From NCBI RefSeq assembly GCF_021917145.1, contig NC_061062.1:14592706-14656705 (forward strand): a stretch of DNA of 64,000 bases. Direction: 5' to 3'. The notes below the pieces were generated by a model, which saw only the letters and a list, made by a program, of their open reading frames with translations, was not told the origin of the DNA and ran no database searches. The DNA is from Hypomesus transpacificus (lineage: Eukaryota > Chordata > Actinopteri > Osmeriformes > Osmeridae). A program made the translations under genes and the position numbers. Positions 33,719 to 46,300 of the stretch are shown in pieces (the stretch's first letter is position 1; each line of letters begins with the position of its first letter).

Positions 33719-35997
33719 CTATCTGAAAACCCCCACATTGATTGACAGGGCCACCTCTGGCTTCCTGGTTTTGGTGGACTGAGGCCTCTTGTCTGGTCCA
33801 GCCCTCTGGATGGTCCCAGTTGGAGGTTGCTCCCTAGTGGAGAGAATGAAAATCCCAATTTACAAAGAAAGAAAATAATTCTACTAGTATTACTCCAAAT
33901 TATTTGATTACGAGCCAAACTGCCGAACTTTATTGTAGTTCAGGTATGCTAACAGAAGTGGATGTTGGTGTCTATAAGCCCCACCCTTTATTGTAGTTCA
34001 CCTATGCTAGCAGAAGTGGATGTTGGTGTCTATAAGCCCCACCCTTTATTGTAGTTCAGGTATGCTAGCAGAAGTGGATGTTGGTGTCTATAAGCCCCAC
34101 CCTTTATTGTAGTTCAGGTATGCTAGCAGAAGTGGATGTTGGTGTCTATAAGCCCCACCCTTTATTGTAGTTCAGGTATGCTAGCAGAAGTGGATGTTGG
34201 TGTCTATAAGCCCCACCCTTTCCTGCGTTGCTCTGCTTCCTCTCTCAGCCTCTGCTGACCCTGTTCATCTTGTAGGGTGCTGAAGTCCCGGTTGTTGTCA
34301 ATCAGCAGATTCTGGCCAATCAGGAGACAGAAGGATTCCAGATATATCAGTGGAGTGGAATGTTGAGTGTGACAGAGCAGCAGCATTCTTACTGGACTAA
34401 ATCCTAATTGACCACCAGTCCAAGAGGGAGGGGCTAATAGGAGTCTATTAGCCTACCTTGACACCGATGATGTCACCGTCTTTGAGATGAAATGGGGCAC
34501 CCAGCAGAGACTCCGGCTTTTTCTTCTTTTTCCGTTTCGACACCTGCTGGCTCTGTTCACCCCATCAGACAGGAAACAAGAAAGAAGAAAGGCAACACAT
34601 TAGAATCCTCACAGAAGCAACCATCTTTAGTTTGTGTCATGTGAAAAGAGTTAGCGCTGATCACAAATTCAAATGAACCGCATACCCACATCCATGCCCC
34701 CCCATGCCCCAATCACTCTCTTATTGCCCCATGACAGTCTCCTCTCAAATGCCCTGGCAACCTTAGCCCCCCCCCCCCCCCCCCCCCCAGCCGGCCTCCT
34801 CCTCTCTCTCACCCAGCTGGAGATGGTGTCCCAGGTGTGCTTGTCTGCCTGGTGTTTGGCCAGCAGCAGGGAGTCAGGGGAAAGGCCGGAGTGGGCGGCC
34901 AGGGCCGAGCGCAGGCAGCGCGGGGCAGAGTCCCGGGAGGCGTCCCAGACCAGCTCCTCTGGAGGGTAGTACCCCCTCTCCCCTGGCACGCCCATCTGAA
35001 CATGCAGCAGCAACTCCTTAGGTCTGAGGGGTAGAGATCGGGAGAGACAGAAAGGGAGAAAGGAGGAGAAAAGGAGGTTGAGGATAGAGGAGATGAGGAG
35101 ATCAATGAAGGAATGGAAGGAACAGAGAGAGGGAGAGGAATAGAAATTAACAAATGAGCATTGAGTGTTGTAATGAAAATGTTATTGAGACTTCCAATGA
35201 AATAGAATGAGGCGCCACCTAGTGGCACTAGCCCCTCGCTGTCACTATTTAGGATTCAGGCCCCTACCCTAGATCCTCCTCTTTGAGGAGCTGCTGCACA
35301 CAGATATCTGCCCCACTGCCCAGCTTCAACTTCCTGAAAGAGGCAAAGGTGAAGGGAAAAAAGCAAGGAAGAACATTTAAAAACAGGGTTTCAAAAGGGC
35401 TAAAGCAAGGCTTGAAAGTGCCCTGTCTAAATAAAGGACAAAACATGAACTAATGGAGAAGGGGAGAGCTGGTGAGAGGGAGGTAGTGAGGACCAGACTC
35501 AGGTACCGCAGGGTGAGCTGGTGTCCTCTGAGGACGCGGCTCAGTCTCTGTCCCTCCAGGTGCCACAGCCGCAGGAAGGCAGGTGTGGGCGCACACACAC
35601 ACTGCAGGGCTGGCAGGGTCAGCACCTGACACACAAATACACAAAGATTGTTGACAAAGAACATTTGAAAAGAAAGCCAAGTGAATCTGGCCTTGGGGCA
35701 GGTGATTTCCACGCCGTTTAACGGCAGGGTATGGCAAAATTATAAAATGTATTGCACACATGTATAGGGCTGTTCTGCGGGCCTCCTACCAGTGTGCGTT
35801 CTAGACTAATGACACACAAACATTCATTCAGTCACACACGCACACACACTAATTACCTGAGTCTTCAGGTTCTCCAGTGTGGCCTCCTCTGTGATCTCTA
35901 CCTGTCCCACAATCCTCAGCTCTGTCATGGCCCCTCCCACTAAACACACACAAAGGATTTTAAAACCTGGAAAAATAGACCACTACACCATTAAATC

Positions 35998-36029
<32 letters not shown>

Positions 36030-39000
36030 TGTCTCTGTGTGTGTGTCACCTGCAGTCAGAACCTCCAGCCGCTGCTGATCTCCTGGTCTCTCAGCAGTGT
36101 GACTGACATCTGTTTCCATGGAGACTGTTGCCTCGTCAGTCTGATTCACGTAAAGCCAAACAGTAAGCTTGATAAAACCCTGATAAAAAGAGGGAAATGG
36201 GATAAGGGGGAAAAAGAGTAAAAGAGAGAAAAAAAGATTGCTTATAATGACAATCCCCGTGCTCAACAGAAAGTTTAAATTCACCACATCGACTACAGGG
36301 CCACTGGAACACAGCCAGTGACTCAAGTGAGAAGCCAAAAGATGGAGTACCTTGGGAGGTAGATGTCCCTCAGTGACAACTAATGTGTCGCCATGACTGA
36401 TTTTCAACTCAGAGAGAGAGGCATCCTGGGGGGGGGGGGGGGGGAGAGACGTGACGTTAAATCAAGCCATTACTGAAAGAGAAGGAAATGAGAAATATGG
36501 CTGCTCACCTCATCCATCAGCGCCTCTCCAACCTCCTCACACCAGTCCAGCTTCCTCAAGTGCCAACAGTCGCCTGTATGCAACAGACATGTAAATGTAA
36601 TAAATGTTGGCACTACAGTTGGACTTTCAGAGTGGTCTACGCAATGAATACAAACTATAAATACCTTCAAGACCAGCTTCTTCCAGCATTCTCTTCAGAC
36701 ACTGATAGAAAACATCACAATACATTTCAGGCAGGCATTAACCCACACAAAGACATTCTGCCAAACGCACGCACGCACAAACACACACACGCACAGCCCT
36801 CACCTCCTTCACTGAGCTGCTCTCCTCCACGATGATGTCTCTCTCCTTGCCAGAGGAGGGCGCCGTTCCCACAGAGAAGTGAAGGAACAGCTGCGAATGA
36901 AAAATGTAAAAACATCTATAATCTGTGAAGAAAATGAATAGGAGGCACATAGAATGTAGCTTGAAATCACCTTAACCGTGGTACTGCAGTCGGCTGGCTG
37001 TCACACTCCTGGGGAGACTCACCTGTGTGGCTTTGGGGGCGGTTCCAGGGCATAAGGTCAGAGAGGTCATGAGCCTAACCCCGGCTTCCCGGACACTCAG
37101 GTCCTCACACACTGTGGGAAGAGAACACAAAAGCACACACACACATATACAGTATATGTGTTTATATCAAACCACAAACATACATTCTAAATCATTCTAG
37201 ACGGCTATTCTGAACCACAGCGTTCAAACACATCCAAGGTGTCTGGCTTTCTGGTGAGATAGCAATGCTAATGAGTCATAGGTCATTCAGAGGTCATGCT
37301 TGTGTTACAGTACCTGGGGGCAGTAGCCTGCCTCTGCGGTCCATCTGCCTCAGACAGCACTCTACACCTGTGGAGTTACAATCCAAACCAGACAGTGAAC
37401 AGAAGCACTAGAAACGGCCCTAGCAGTAGCAGTATAGTAGTTAGTGGACAGAGTTTTAGGTGAGGGTATCTGACCTATTAGCTCTTCCTGCAGCTGGAGC
37501 TCCTCGATGGCTCTCTGTTTCACCTCACACAGCAGCTGGAGGGAGGAGAGCACAAATCAGCCTACACACACACACCGGTGGTTGAATTGTGTTGCTTTAC
37601 CATGTTTCCAGAAGCAGGGACTGTAGCCGTTCTCTCCTCCTCCTCCTCCTTCTCCCCCTCTACTTTCTCTTCTTCTCCGCCTCCTCCTCCACCTCCTCGA
37701 TTGGGTTGGTACTTCACTTGCAGCCAGCGGCAGTCTGATGGCGTTGTCACGGTAACCAAATCCCCGCTCAGATTGAAAACACTGAGAGAAGGAGAAGAGG
37801 CGTTACACACACCCAGAGATACCTCACGACACACACACACAAAGGTGCACTCACACACACACACACACACGCTAACACACCTGCTGTCGAATGAGTGTGG
37901 TTCCAGCACCAGCACAGCGTCACCATCCTTGAGGGCCAGCTCTCTGAGGGTCTTCTGCATGTCTTCAGGGGGAAACACCCTCCACCCACTCGCCCCCCCA
38001 CCCTCTCCTCCCCCTCCCCCCTTCCCTCGTTTTCCAACCCCCTTTTCTTGTTCCTGACACAACAGGCTCTCCAGGGGCTCCCCAAGAGCTTCCCTCACCT
38101 GGCCTAGAGTCGCCCCCCCTGCAAAGCCCCTCGCTTCCCTTTTGAGCCCGGAGCCCCCGTCCTCACCCCCGCCTCCCCCACGTGCACCCTCTCCCCCAGT
38201 GTCCCCCTCCATGTCCTCCCCCAGGGAGGGCCGCACAACGGTCAGCAGCACAGGCTCCCACTCGGCTCCAGTCTGGACAGTCGCACCACACACCTGACAA
38301 AAACCAGAAGGGACAATGGCATGTCGGACATTTTGGGTCTAAATGGAGGACAGGGCTGGTACTGTGTCAGACAATTTGGATCTATGCTTAAGAAACAGAG
38401 CAGCATACAAAAAAAGATTAGTCTCTCCTCACCTCTCTGCCATTCCATACAAACAGGTCAGAGTTGCTGTATATGCCTGCGCTGAACAGCAACATGTTGT
38501 CATCTGAAAACACACACTCAATTTAGAAAATGAATTAGATAGTAGCATGTTAGGTACATGTGCATACAGTAAAAGAACCAAGCACTTCCACGGAAGTGCT
38601 TCACCCTGATTGTTTTAACTATCAAGATTGTACCTTGGAGAGTGTTATAGAGGTGTAAGCCTGCTGGCAGACTTTTGGCCACAGTCAGAGCCATATCGCC
38701 GTCCCAAAGTTCCTGCATCTGCACACAAGCAAACACACACCCACATTATACATCTAGTCAAGCAGGTAGGCCCTCTCAAATAAGGCTCATGATGAATGAA
38801 GTCACCTGGTATATAGCCAATCGTAGATCCCCAACAGTCTTGCGCCGGTCAAAGGTAAGGTTGACAGCTTTTCCTTTCTCTGCGTTGATTGGCTGAAGGG
38901 CTCCGTTCTCCAGTCTGTAGGATGGCGCTAGGTGCAGGCGGAACTCTACGCTGTTACTGCTGGACTCAAACTCCACTCTAATATGAGGCACAGCATCCAC

Positions 39001-42000
39001 ACACGCACACACACAAATTAGAATTGCCGTCCGGTTATTAATGTTTCTTTGTTTTTGAGTGAGTGTGTGTGAGCATGTGCATATGCATGTGTCTGAGTAG
39101 GAGTGTGTGTGTGTCTGAGTAGGAGTGTGTGTGTGTGCATGTGCCTGAGTAGGAGTGTGTGTGTGTGTCTGAGGAGGAGTGTGTGTGTGTACCGGATCTG
39201 CTGCAGCTTGTGGTTCTCCTCCCGGGTCATCTCCAGCAGGTGAGAGGGAACTTTGTACCCAGGATTCCTCAGGGCTACCAGGGAACAAACAGCTTGAGTC
39301 AGTGACATCTAATCACACAGTGTGTGTGTGTACTAGCCCTAACCCTCCACCCCCCCCCCCCTTTTCTCTCCTCTTCCTCTCCCCAAACACACTCAGCCCA
39401 TACCCTCTGCAGGCCTGTGCAGCAGGGTCTTCCTGTAGAACAGCATGTAGGCACTCTCTTTGCCCTGGAACTGCTTCTGGATTTCCTCTTCCCTGATGCA
39501 TGTCACTGAGGAGTCGTTCAAGTCGAACCAGTGTGGACCCTGAGGAGACCAGGGACACGTGTATATGACTGGATGGATGGATGAAAACCGGTCTATTCCA
39601 ATGACAAACTCTCAAGGGAGAGATTATTTTCATAAAGAGAGCTCTAACAGCACCAGTGTACCTCTGGTTCTGGTCCTGGTTCTGCTCGGCTATTGGTGCT
39701 GCTGTGGTCCAGGTGAGGGTCGAGGGCAGGGCTTCCATTGGCCGGGCTGGCCGGCTCCGTGCCTGGGCTGGGGGGGTTGGCCTTCAGAGTCACTCGAGTG
39801 CCGCTTGACACCAAGACAAACACATCTCCATGTGACTGAAGAAACTGCACAGGCAGACAGGAGGAGGGGATGGAGAGAGAAAGGGATGGAGAGCGAGAAA
39901 GAATATGGGGCCGAGTTAGAGGAAAGGTTAGTGAGGAAAAGATGAGAGGAGTGAGGAGGATCAGAAGTGAGGGAAGTAGAATCATCAATATTGGAGTCAA
40001 TGAGTGACTCGTAGTAAGAGTACAAGTCTCTTAGCTCTACCTTGCTTATGGGACCATGATGTTTCCTATACTTCTTGTTCCAGGAAGAACCAATTTTGTC
40101 CATCAGTTTTTGTCCCAGCTTGTCCAGGAGCACACTCTTGGACGGCTCCTTATGGTCGGGAGGAATTCCAGAGATGAGTTACATAGTCATGTTAATGCAA
40201 TAGCTGTGAATCACAAAGTGGAAGCAGCAGTATACGTGTAGGCGATGGTGTTGCACCTGGACTAAGATGGCGGTGAGCACAGACAGGGGGTCGTCTCTCT
40301 CCAGCTCAGGCTCGCACACTTTGACCTCCTTTTTCGTCTGGCTTTTCAGTTTGACCTCATCCTCCTATAACGACAAAACACCGGCATGAAGACTGTTGAG
40401 AAAAGATTAGCACCGATACGACAGTTCTCACTTCTTTCATTCTTCTGTTTCGATCAGCGATAAGTCCCTTTCCCTCGCCTCCCTATCTCCTCCCACCATC
40501 TCCTTCCTCACCAGTGGCTCCCAATGGCCAAGATGGTCTATGTCTTTGATGTAGACGTGGTAATGGCCGCCATAGCAGCCTCCCTTGTGGATGATGACAG
40601 AGAAGAGCTCGTAGGAGTACTCAGAGTCCTCTCCCTCCACCTGGGAGACGGTCACATGACATAAGGGTTTAAAAAGCAAGATGAGAAAGCAGTGTGCATA
40701 GGTTTGTGTGTAGCTACACGTGTACAAACATATACCGCAGCAAAAAAAACAAGTAACATTCAAGTTGAACGTTTGCCATGTGCAAATTGGGTAATTAACA
40801 TGTAAATAAAAACAATGTATATTTCCACCTAAGGGTGGGGGTGGTGAAATGTTTTCAAAAAAGGTGCACCCCTCTCCAGCACCTGTTCACAGAAGGGCTT
40901 CAGGTTGATGTTGAGGGGGAAGGTGTAGCGGCCCGTCTCCTTGTAGCGCTCACACTTGGCAAAGTCAAAGTTGAATCTCAGCAGGGACATGGTGAGGAAC
41001 GGAGGCAGCTTCCTCAGCTTGGCAGACTGGATGGAGAGAGGGAAGGAGAAAGGGCAGGAGGGAGGGAGGGAGAGCCGGAAGGAAGGAGGGAGGGAGGGAG
41101 TATACACTGAACTGGAGCAGGCGATTCAATCAGATTAACAGCATAAATTTCTCTTGCCGGGGGTTTGTTTATAGGACTTCATTGCAATGTACTGTGACTG
41201 ACCTTGGCAGCTGTAACCAGTTTGTCACACTGGGCACAGCGGTAAAGGTTGCTGCCCTGGAACATCTCCTCCTCCACGAACATGTCCCACAGCGCCCCCT
41301 CCAGGCTGCATACACCACGTACACACACAGTCAGGTCCAGAAAGTCCTCCTGGAGAAGAACAGAGAGGGGTTTGGCAACACACGGACACACACTCGCTCT
41401 TTAACACACAAACACAGTAAGAAACAGACAAAACTACACACCTGTCTCTGGCTGACGTTGCCACACTCCTTACACTCGATGCTGTTGACAGTGGTTCCAT
41501 GGTACAGTCGGTGGATGAGTGTACTACCGCTGGTGCCCACTAGAGAGTGCTCCAGAGCACTAAAGAGAATCCTGTTCAACTCCTGAACATCATGCTGCCT
41601 GCTCTCCTGAAGAAGAAGCAGAGGCAGAAACAGAAGAGGAGATGTGCAATGTTTTATAAACAGTCAGTTCTCTCTCTCTCACTCCCCCACTTACTTCTAC
41701 CCATCAGAGGAGCACAAACAAACCTCGCTGTTGCTCCAGCCAAAGCTTTCCGTGAGGTCAGCCGTAGACGCAGTCTGCTGGTCCACTAAGAGCAGACGGG
41801 CAAACAGCCTCTGTAGCTCCAAAGGAATCACTCTGACCTGAGAGAAGACAGTGCAGGGTTACAAAATACACCCTGCACATACACACACACTGACATTTAT
41901 CGGACCCACCTTTGCCTCTGGGCTGTGTTTGTCTTCCAGGTAACCCAGTTGTTCCGGACCAAGATTAAACAGCTCCTCTGCATAGATGTGGAAAGACACA

Positions 42001-42313
42001 TGTTGACACACACACTAGCCTAACATCCCAACAGATACTGACCAGACATGCACTACAGCCAGCTAGCAAACGTATTCAGTGAAACCACTGACAGATGGAT
42101 CTGGGTTTGACTCTTACCTCTAAACTCTGGGGTGAACAGCAGAGTCTGTAGCAGGGAGTTGAGGTAGCACGTCCCTCCCTGATTTTTAATGCCGCTAAGA
42201 TTATTTCTTCCTCGAGGAGGTGTCAGCTCGTCTCCCCCCTTTCCAACCCTACCCCCAGAAGCGCTAGGAGGGATTCCCTCGTCCTCATCTTCTTCGAAAA
42301 GATTCCCAAACAT
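33719..42313 (-). CDS. usp40: Ubiquitin carboxyl-terminal hydrolase 40
   Basis: Cysteine protease of the USP family. Exons in transcript order: 42118-42313, 41910-41977, 41724-41837, 41442-41606, 41203-41349, 40883-41026, 40512-40640, 40257-40364, 40041-40148, 39662-39844, 39404-39539, 39193-39274, 38806-38977, 38634-38712, 38433-38503, 37881-38293, 37601-37781, 37475-37535, 37314-37361, 37023-37111, 36804-36890, 36665-36701, 36509-36573, 36351-36425, 36050-36179, 35857-35939, 35507-35625, 35268-35333, 34813-35023, 34457-34552, 34217-34311, 33719-33833. Phases agree throughout and give 1,290 residues (human 1,235). It starts MFGNLFEED like human. Catalytic Cys49 is in NQGGTCYLNSLLQ; the His is in GGCYGGHYHVYIKD; FDLNDSSV-type and ubiquitin-like segments follow. 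It ends KPEVALSINVGVFR. Two fish-specific Gly/Glu tracts are in the exons at 37881 and 37601. Confidence 0.97.
33929..34216 (-). repeat. 58-bp minisatellite in the last usp40 intron
   Basis: About five head-to-tail copies of a 58-bp unit beginning TTTATTGTAGTTCAGGTATG and ending TAAGCCCCACCC (plus strand), with few differences (GGTATGCTAACAG in the first copy, CACCTATG in the second). It starts immediately beside the donor of the penultimate usp40 exon (exon edge 34217). On the coding strand every unit carries AATAAA and a donor-like AAAGGGTGGGG. Confidence 0.9.
34767..34788 (+). repeat. Poly-C run
   Basis: 22 consecutive C, about 25 bp inside the usp40 intron from the exon edge at 34813. 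Confidence 0.9.
36428..36444 (-). repeat. Poly-G run that forms the acceptor tract of a usp40 exon
   Basis: 17 G on the plus strand are 17 C on the coding strand directly before the AG of the exon ending at 36425. The polypyrimidine tract of this intron is thus a pure C homopolymer. Confidence 0.85.
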
Positions 42314-43110
42314 GACTGTGTTTTTATAGCTAGCTATGCGTTTCGATCTGTTTATTAGGGAACAGAATAAGTCAAATATTTTCTGTTGTGTAGCCAGCTG
42401 TCAATGCCTCTTGCTATCTCATCTTGGTCTTGCCGAGCTCTCGGTTGACAGTGGTTGGACTAACTCTGAAATAAGAAGACTTCACAGGGCTAAACATAGC
42501 GATGACAAGATATAAGTTCACCTTCAGTGCTATTGAAGAAGCACAAAATGTAGCGTAGGCTGGTATACTGGCAAGCCAGCAATTCAATTGCAGCTTTTAT
42601 AAGTTAATTTGGTGTAGACAGTGAATCCGTGCTGTTGTAATGATCTGATGCTTTCGGTAACGTGGTTCTAACGGTCCAGAACAGAATTCTACTTACGCTT
42701 CACACACCGCCTTGTGGCCTTTAGTAAATCAGACTCGAAAACAAACTCTATCAACTTCCCTTTGTTGCGAAATTGAAAGAACACGAGTCGAAAATAAAAA
42801 CACCATTGATGAGCAGTGGGCAGCCATGTTTCCTCTAGGAAAAGAAAAGAGTGAGGAATTATGGGTCTTGTAGTTATTTACTTTCATCAACGTTCTATAT
42901 CTAGACATAATAAAACTACATTTCCGTTAAGTCGCCTTTTAACGAGGGCAAATTGGTAGTTTATTGTGTGTTATAATAAATAATGTAATAATAATAATAA
43001 ATAATGTATATCATCTCGAATTGAAAACTATGAGAGGTCAAACACGGGATTTACAAGACAGAAACTAAAATATGACAAATAGACGTTTCACATAATACTT
43101 TACTACTTTT
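42314..43110. other. usp40 5' flank and tspear 3' end
   Basis: The interval between the usp40 ATG and the tspear polyadenylation signals holds no coding exon. It must contain the usp40 promoter and 5' UTR; no TATA box is evident. Confidence 0.45.
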
Positions 43111-43115
43111 AATAC

Positions 43116-43125
43116 TTTATTTATT
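43116..43125 (-). terminator. tspear: tspear polyadenylation signals
   Basis: Two overlapping TTTATT (AATAAA on the minus strand), about 200 bp after the stop at 43318. Confidence 0.5.
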
Positions 43126-43317
43126 AGTGAATAACTTACTGCATAATTATTATTGCTAAAATAATTTAGACAAAATATTTACTAATGTGAACTAAACAGT
43201 ACAGTTAACTGAAGAACAAAATAATGAAGTTACCATCTACTGTAAACTATGGAAATATTCTCAGAGACCTTATAGAGTCATACACATAGAGAGACAAACT
43301 GAAGCACACACGTATCC

Positions 43318-46300
43318 TCAGTGTGTTTTCAATTTAAACACTTTGGAAAGTGGTGCTTTAGCGCTGGAATAAATTAGATATGATTCCCCTTCAAAATTGA
43401 AGAATTCCCAGTCGCTGCATCCAATGGTTGGGAGCCGGTGAACAGGGACAAACCCTTCATATCCCTGCCACCTGCAAATGGAGCATCGGGGTCAGACAAC
43501 AATAAATCACCACCTTCATTCCTATTTGATCCAGCATGAAACTAGAGTTGAATTCAACCATCAACCCAACCCCTTAGTACCTGTAAAGCACGCTATTTAA
43601 AGAATATGACTGTCCATCAAAGGAGTTGGCAACAACCAGGAAACTCTCCTCCCCTAGAGTGAAGAACTCCCAGTCCACAGCACTGAGGGGTGAGAGGAGG
43701 AATTTATGATGGGAGGTGAAAACAGATGAAGGGAGTTGGTGAAAAAACAGGCTGTGGGTTATTTGTGTGTTTGTGTGTGTTTACCTGTACGTTACAATAT
43801 CCTGAAAGCGAATAAACAACTGAGCGTTTACGTCAAGTTCATAGATGGTGGAGTTGATGGCATAGCGACTAGGCCCGTTACCATGGAGTCTGTGTCCATT
43901 AGCAACAATCAGGAAGACTCTGCTGCCAATCTGGAACATCTCCCAGTCTGTGGCACAAAATGTCTGCATGAGGAAGCCGAGACAAAAGGCAGCGGAGAGA
44001 AAAGTTGATAGAAACATGGATACATTTAAGTGGCAGAGGTGAGATTGTGAGAGAGAAGGACAAGTGACCTCAAGAAGGTGTAGGGGGCAAGTGTCTGAAA
44101 GACACAAATTTAGAGGATTGCTGGATGTATGTTCAACAAAGGAATACATTCCCAGTCAAACCTCAGAGTTGATGTAAGTCTGACATAGAACAGTGGAATT
44201 CCCCCAAAGGTCTGTCTCCTTTTGTGGTTTTATGTGAAACAGTGAATATGCAAACAGGCACACCTCATGTGTGGTACATTTAAATGGATGATTCACTATC
44301 GGTTAGCTGTCAGCATTTTCATCTCACAAGCAAATTTAGCTCAGCCACGTACTCTATTTTTAGCTACTCGTAGAGGGTGTATCCTTCTCTCTGTCTCTCT
44401 CTAACCCTTTCATCAGTTCATCCCTTTTTTCTCTCCTGCCCAGACAAGCATGTTGTTCCTAACAATGACTTTGATGAAGATATTACATGGGGAAATGGCG
44501 GCTTGACTCATGTAGGAATATCATGCAAATGGTTCAAACCTTTTCCTGTGAGTACATTGTATTGTGGGTGTTCAGTCCCGCACCCACTGCATGTTCTATG
44601 CACAGTTTAGATAAAAGCATCAGCTAGATAAATACATGTAAATGTTCACCTTGATGGTCTGAAACACCCGGAAGCTGCCATTGAGCCAAACATAAATGAC
44701 AGAGTCGACATGGGTGGTCACGCCGTCGAAGGCGTTTGCAACAACGAGGAAGTGGTAGGGTCCCACGGAGAAGAACTCCCAGTCATAGGCCCCTGAGGTC
44801 CGCAGCATCTGGTGCACCTGGAAAGACTTTGTACCTGGGTTCCACCTGTAGACCACACTGTCAATGGTGTGGTTGTTATCACCTGGGAGAGGGATGGAGA
44901 GGGAACTGGTGAGTTCATGTCAGTCTATGGGATGACCAGTAAATTCAAGTTGATGCATTTCAAAAGAAAGAATACAGTTTACAGTTTTACTATTAAAAAC
45001 CAACCCTCCTCTGTGGAAAAAATATATTTGTTTTGATTTTGACCTAGTTTGGGATTGTCATCACATTCTAATCATATTCACATAAATGCCTACCTTGTCT
45101 GTGATTGGCCACAGTGAGGTAGGTGTGTTTGTTGATATGGAAAGCCTCCCAGTCTCGAGCACAGTGCGTCTGCAGGCTCTGGAAACGCACAAACCTCCTT
45201 TTCCTGTCACTCCATCTGTAAATAACGGACATCTCCACCCCCTCCTCCTGTTCTGGAGATTTCTTATCCTCTTCTCCTGGGCCCCCGGCCGAGTTAGACA
45301 CCACCAGAAACACCTTAGATGAAACAATAGCACAACAAAATTCTCAAGAAAATTCTAAAGTGTGTCTGTCTGTGTGTGTGTGTGCACACATAAATGTTGA
45401 CATGGTGTGTGTGTGTGTCTGTGAATTTGTGCACTCAAGTGTACCTGAATGCATGTTGTGTAGGCATGTGTGTGTGTGACGTGTGTATGTTTTGTATGTA
45501 TGTGTGTGTGCGTGTGTGAGTGTGTGTGCATGCATGCATGGTCTTCTCGTCCCCCTCAACCTTCTTGCCCATGGTGAAGTGCCTCCAGGCGAGAGCTCCA
45601 TAGGTGCTGATGTTCTGGTACAGCTGGAAGCCATCATGTGTCCAGAGGTAGACAGCCGAGCCCAGGCCAGAGGAGCTGTGTGCCATGGCTGCCATCAGAC
45701 CCACGCCAGCCACATGGAACACCTTCATGCAGCGTGGGGTTCAATCATTGCTTACAATATAGCATAACCATGAAGAATGCAACACAAAATGTAATAACCA
45801 GCTCTGGTTAATGTGTTCGTCTATTTTCAGATTGATACCTCAATGTCGTATGTTTCCGAACTGGTGGGCAGGATCTGATGCTCTTCAACGTAGTCCAGCC
45901 GTTCACTTTCTGAGAAGTTGAGGTGAATCATCATGAAAGTGATGATGGTGTACGTCAAGTTTGAGTTGTTTTACCACTGTTCTTTAAGTACAGATTTGCC
46001 AGTTACAGGGGTTCGTGAAAAACAATGGAGAGTCTGTTTGGACCAGGTGTTACCTTTCAGCATAGAGACCCAAACTGTTCCATCACAGAGGTAGAGGCCC
46101 TTCCCCTGGGGGTTGAACCAAAGCTGACCACGAACTGACACCGAACACTTACGCTCCAGCCCCACAGAGACATGCACCTCCGCCTCTGTGGGAGAGAAGA
46201 ACGAGAACAAGGAAAGAGAGAGGGAGAGACACAGAGACAGAGAGAAAGAGAGAGAGAGAGAGAGAGATACAACGTTTTAAAACGTCTCGTTTAAAACGAG

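Noticed and set aside
33929-34216. Direct repeats that could suggest a CRISPR array
   Set aside because: Units are contiguous with no unique spacers, in a vertebrate intron; this is a minisatellite.
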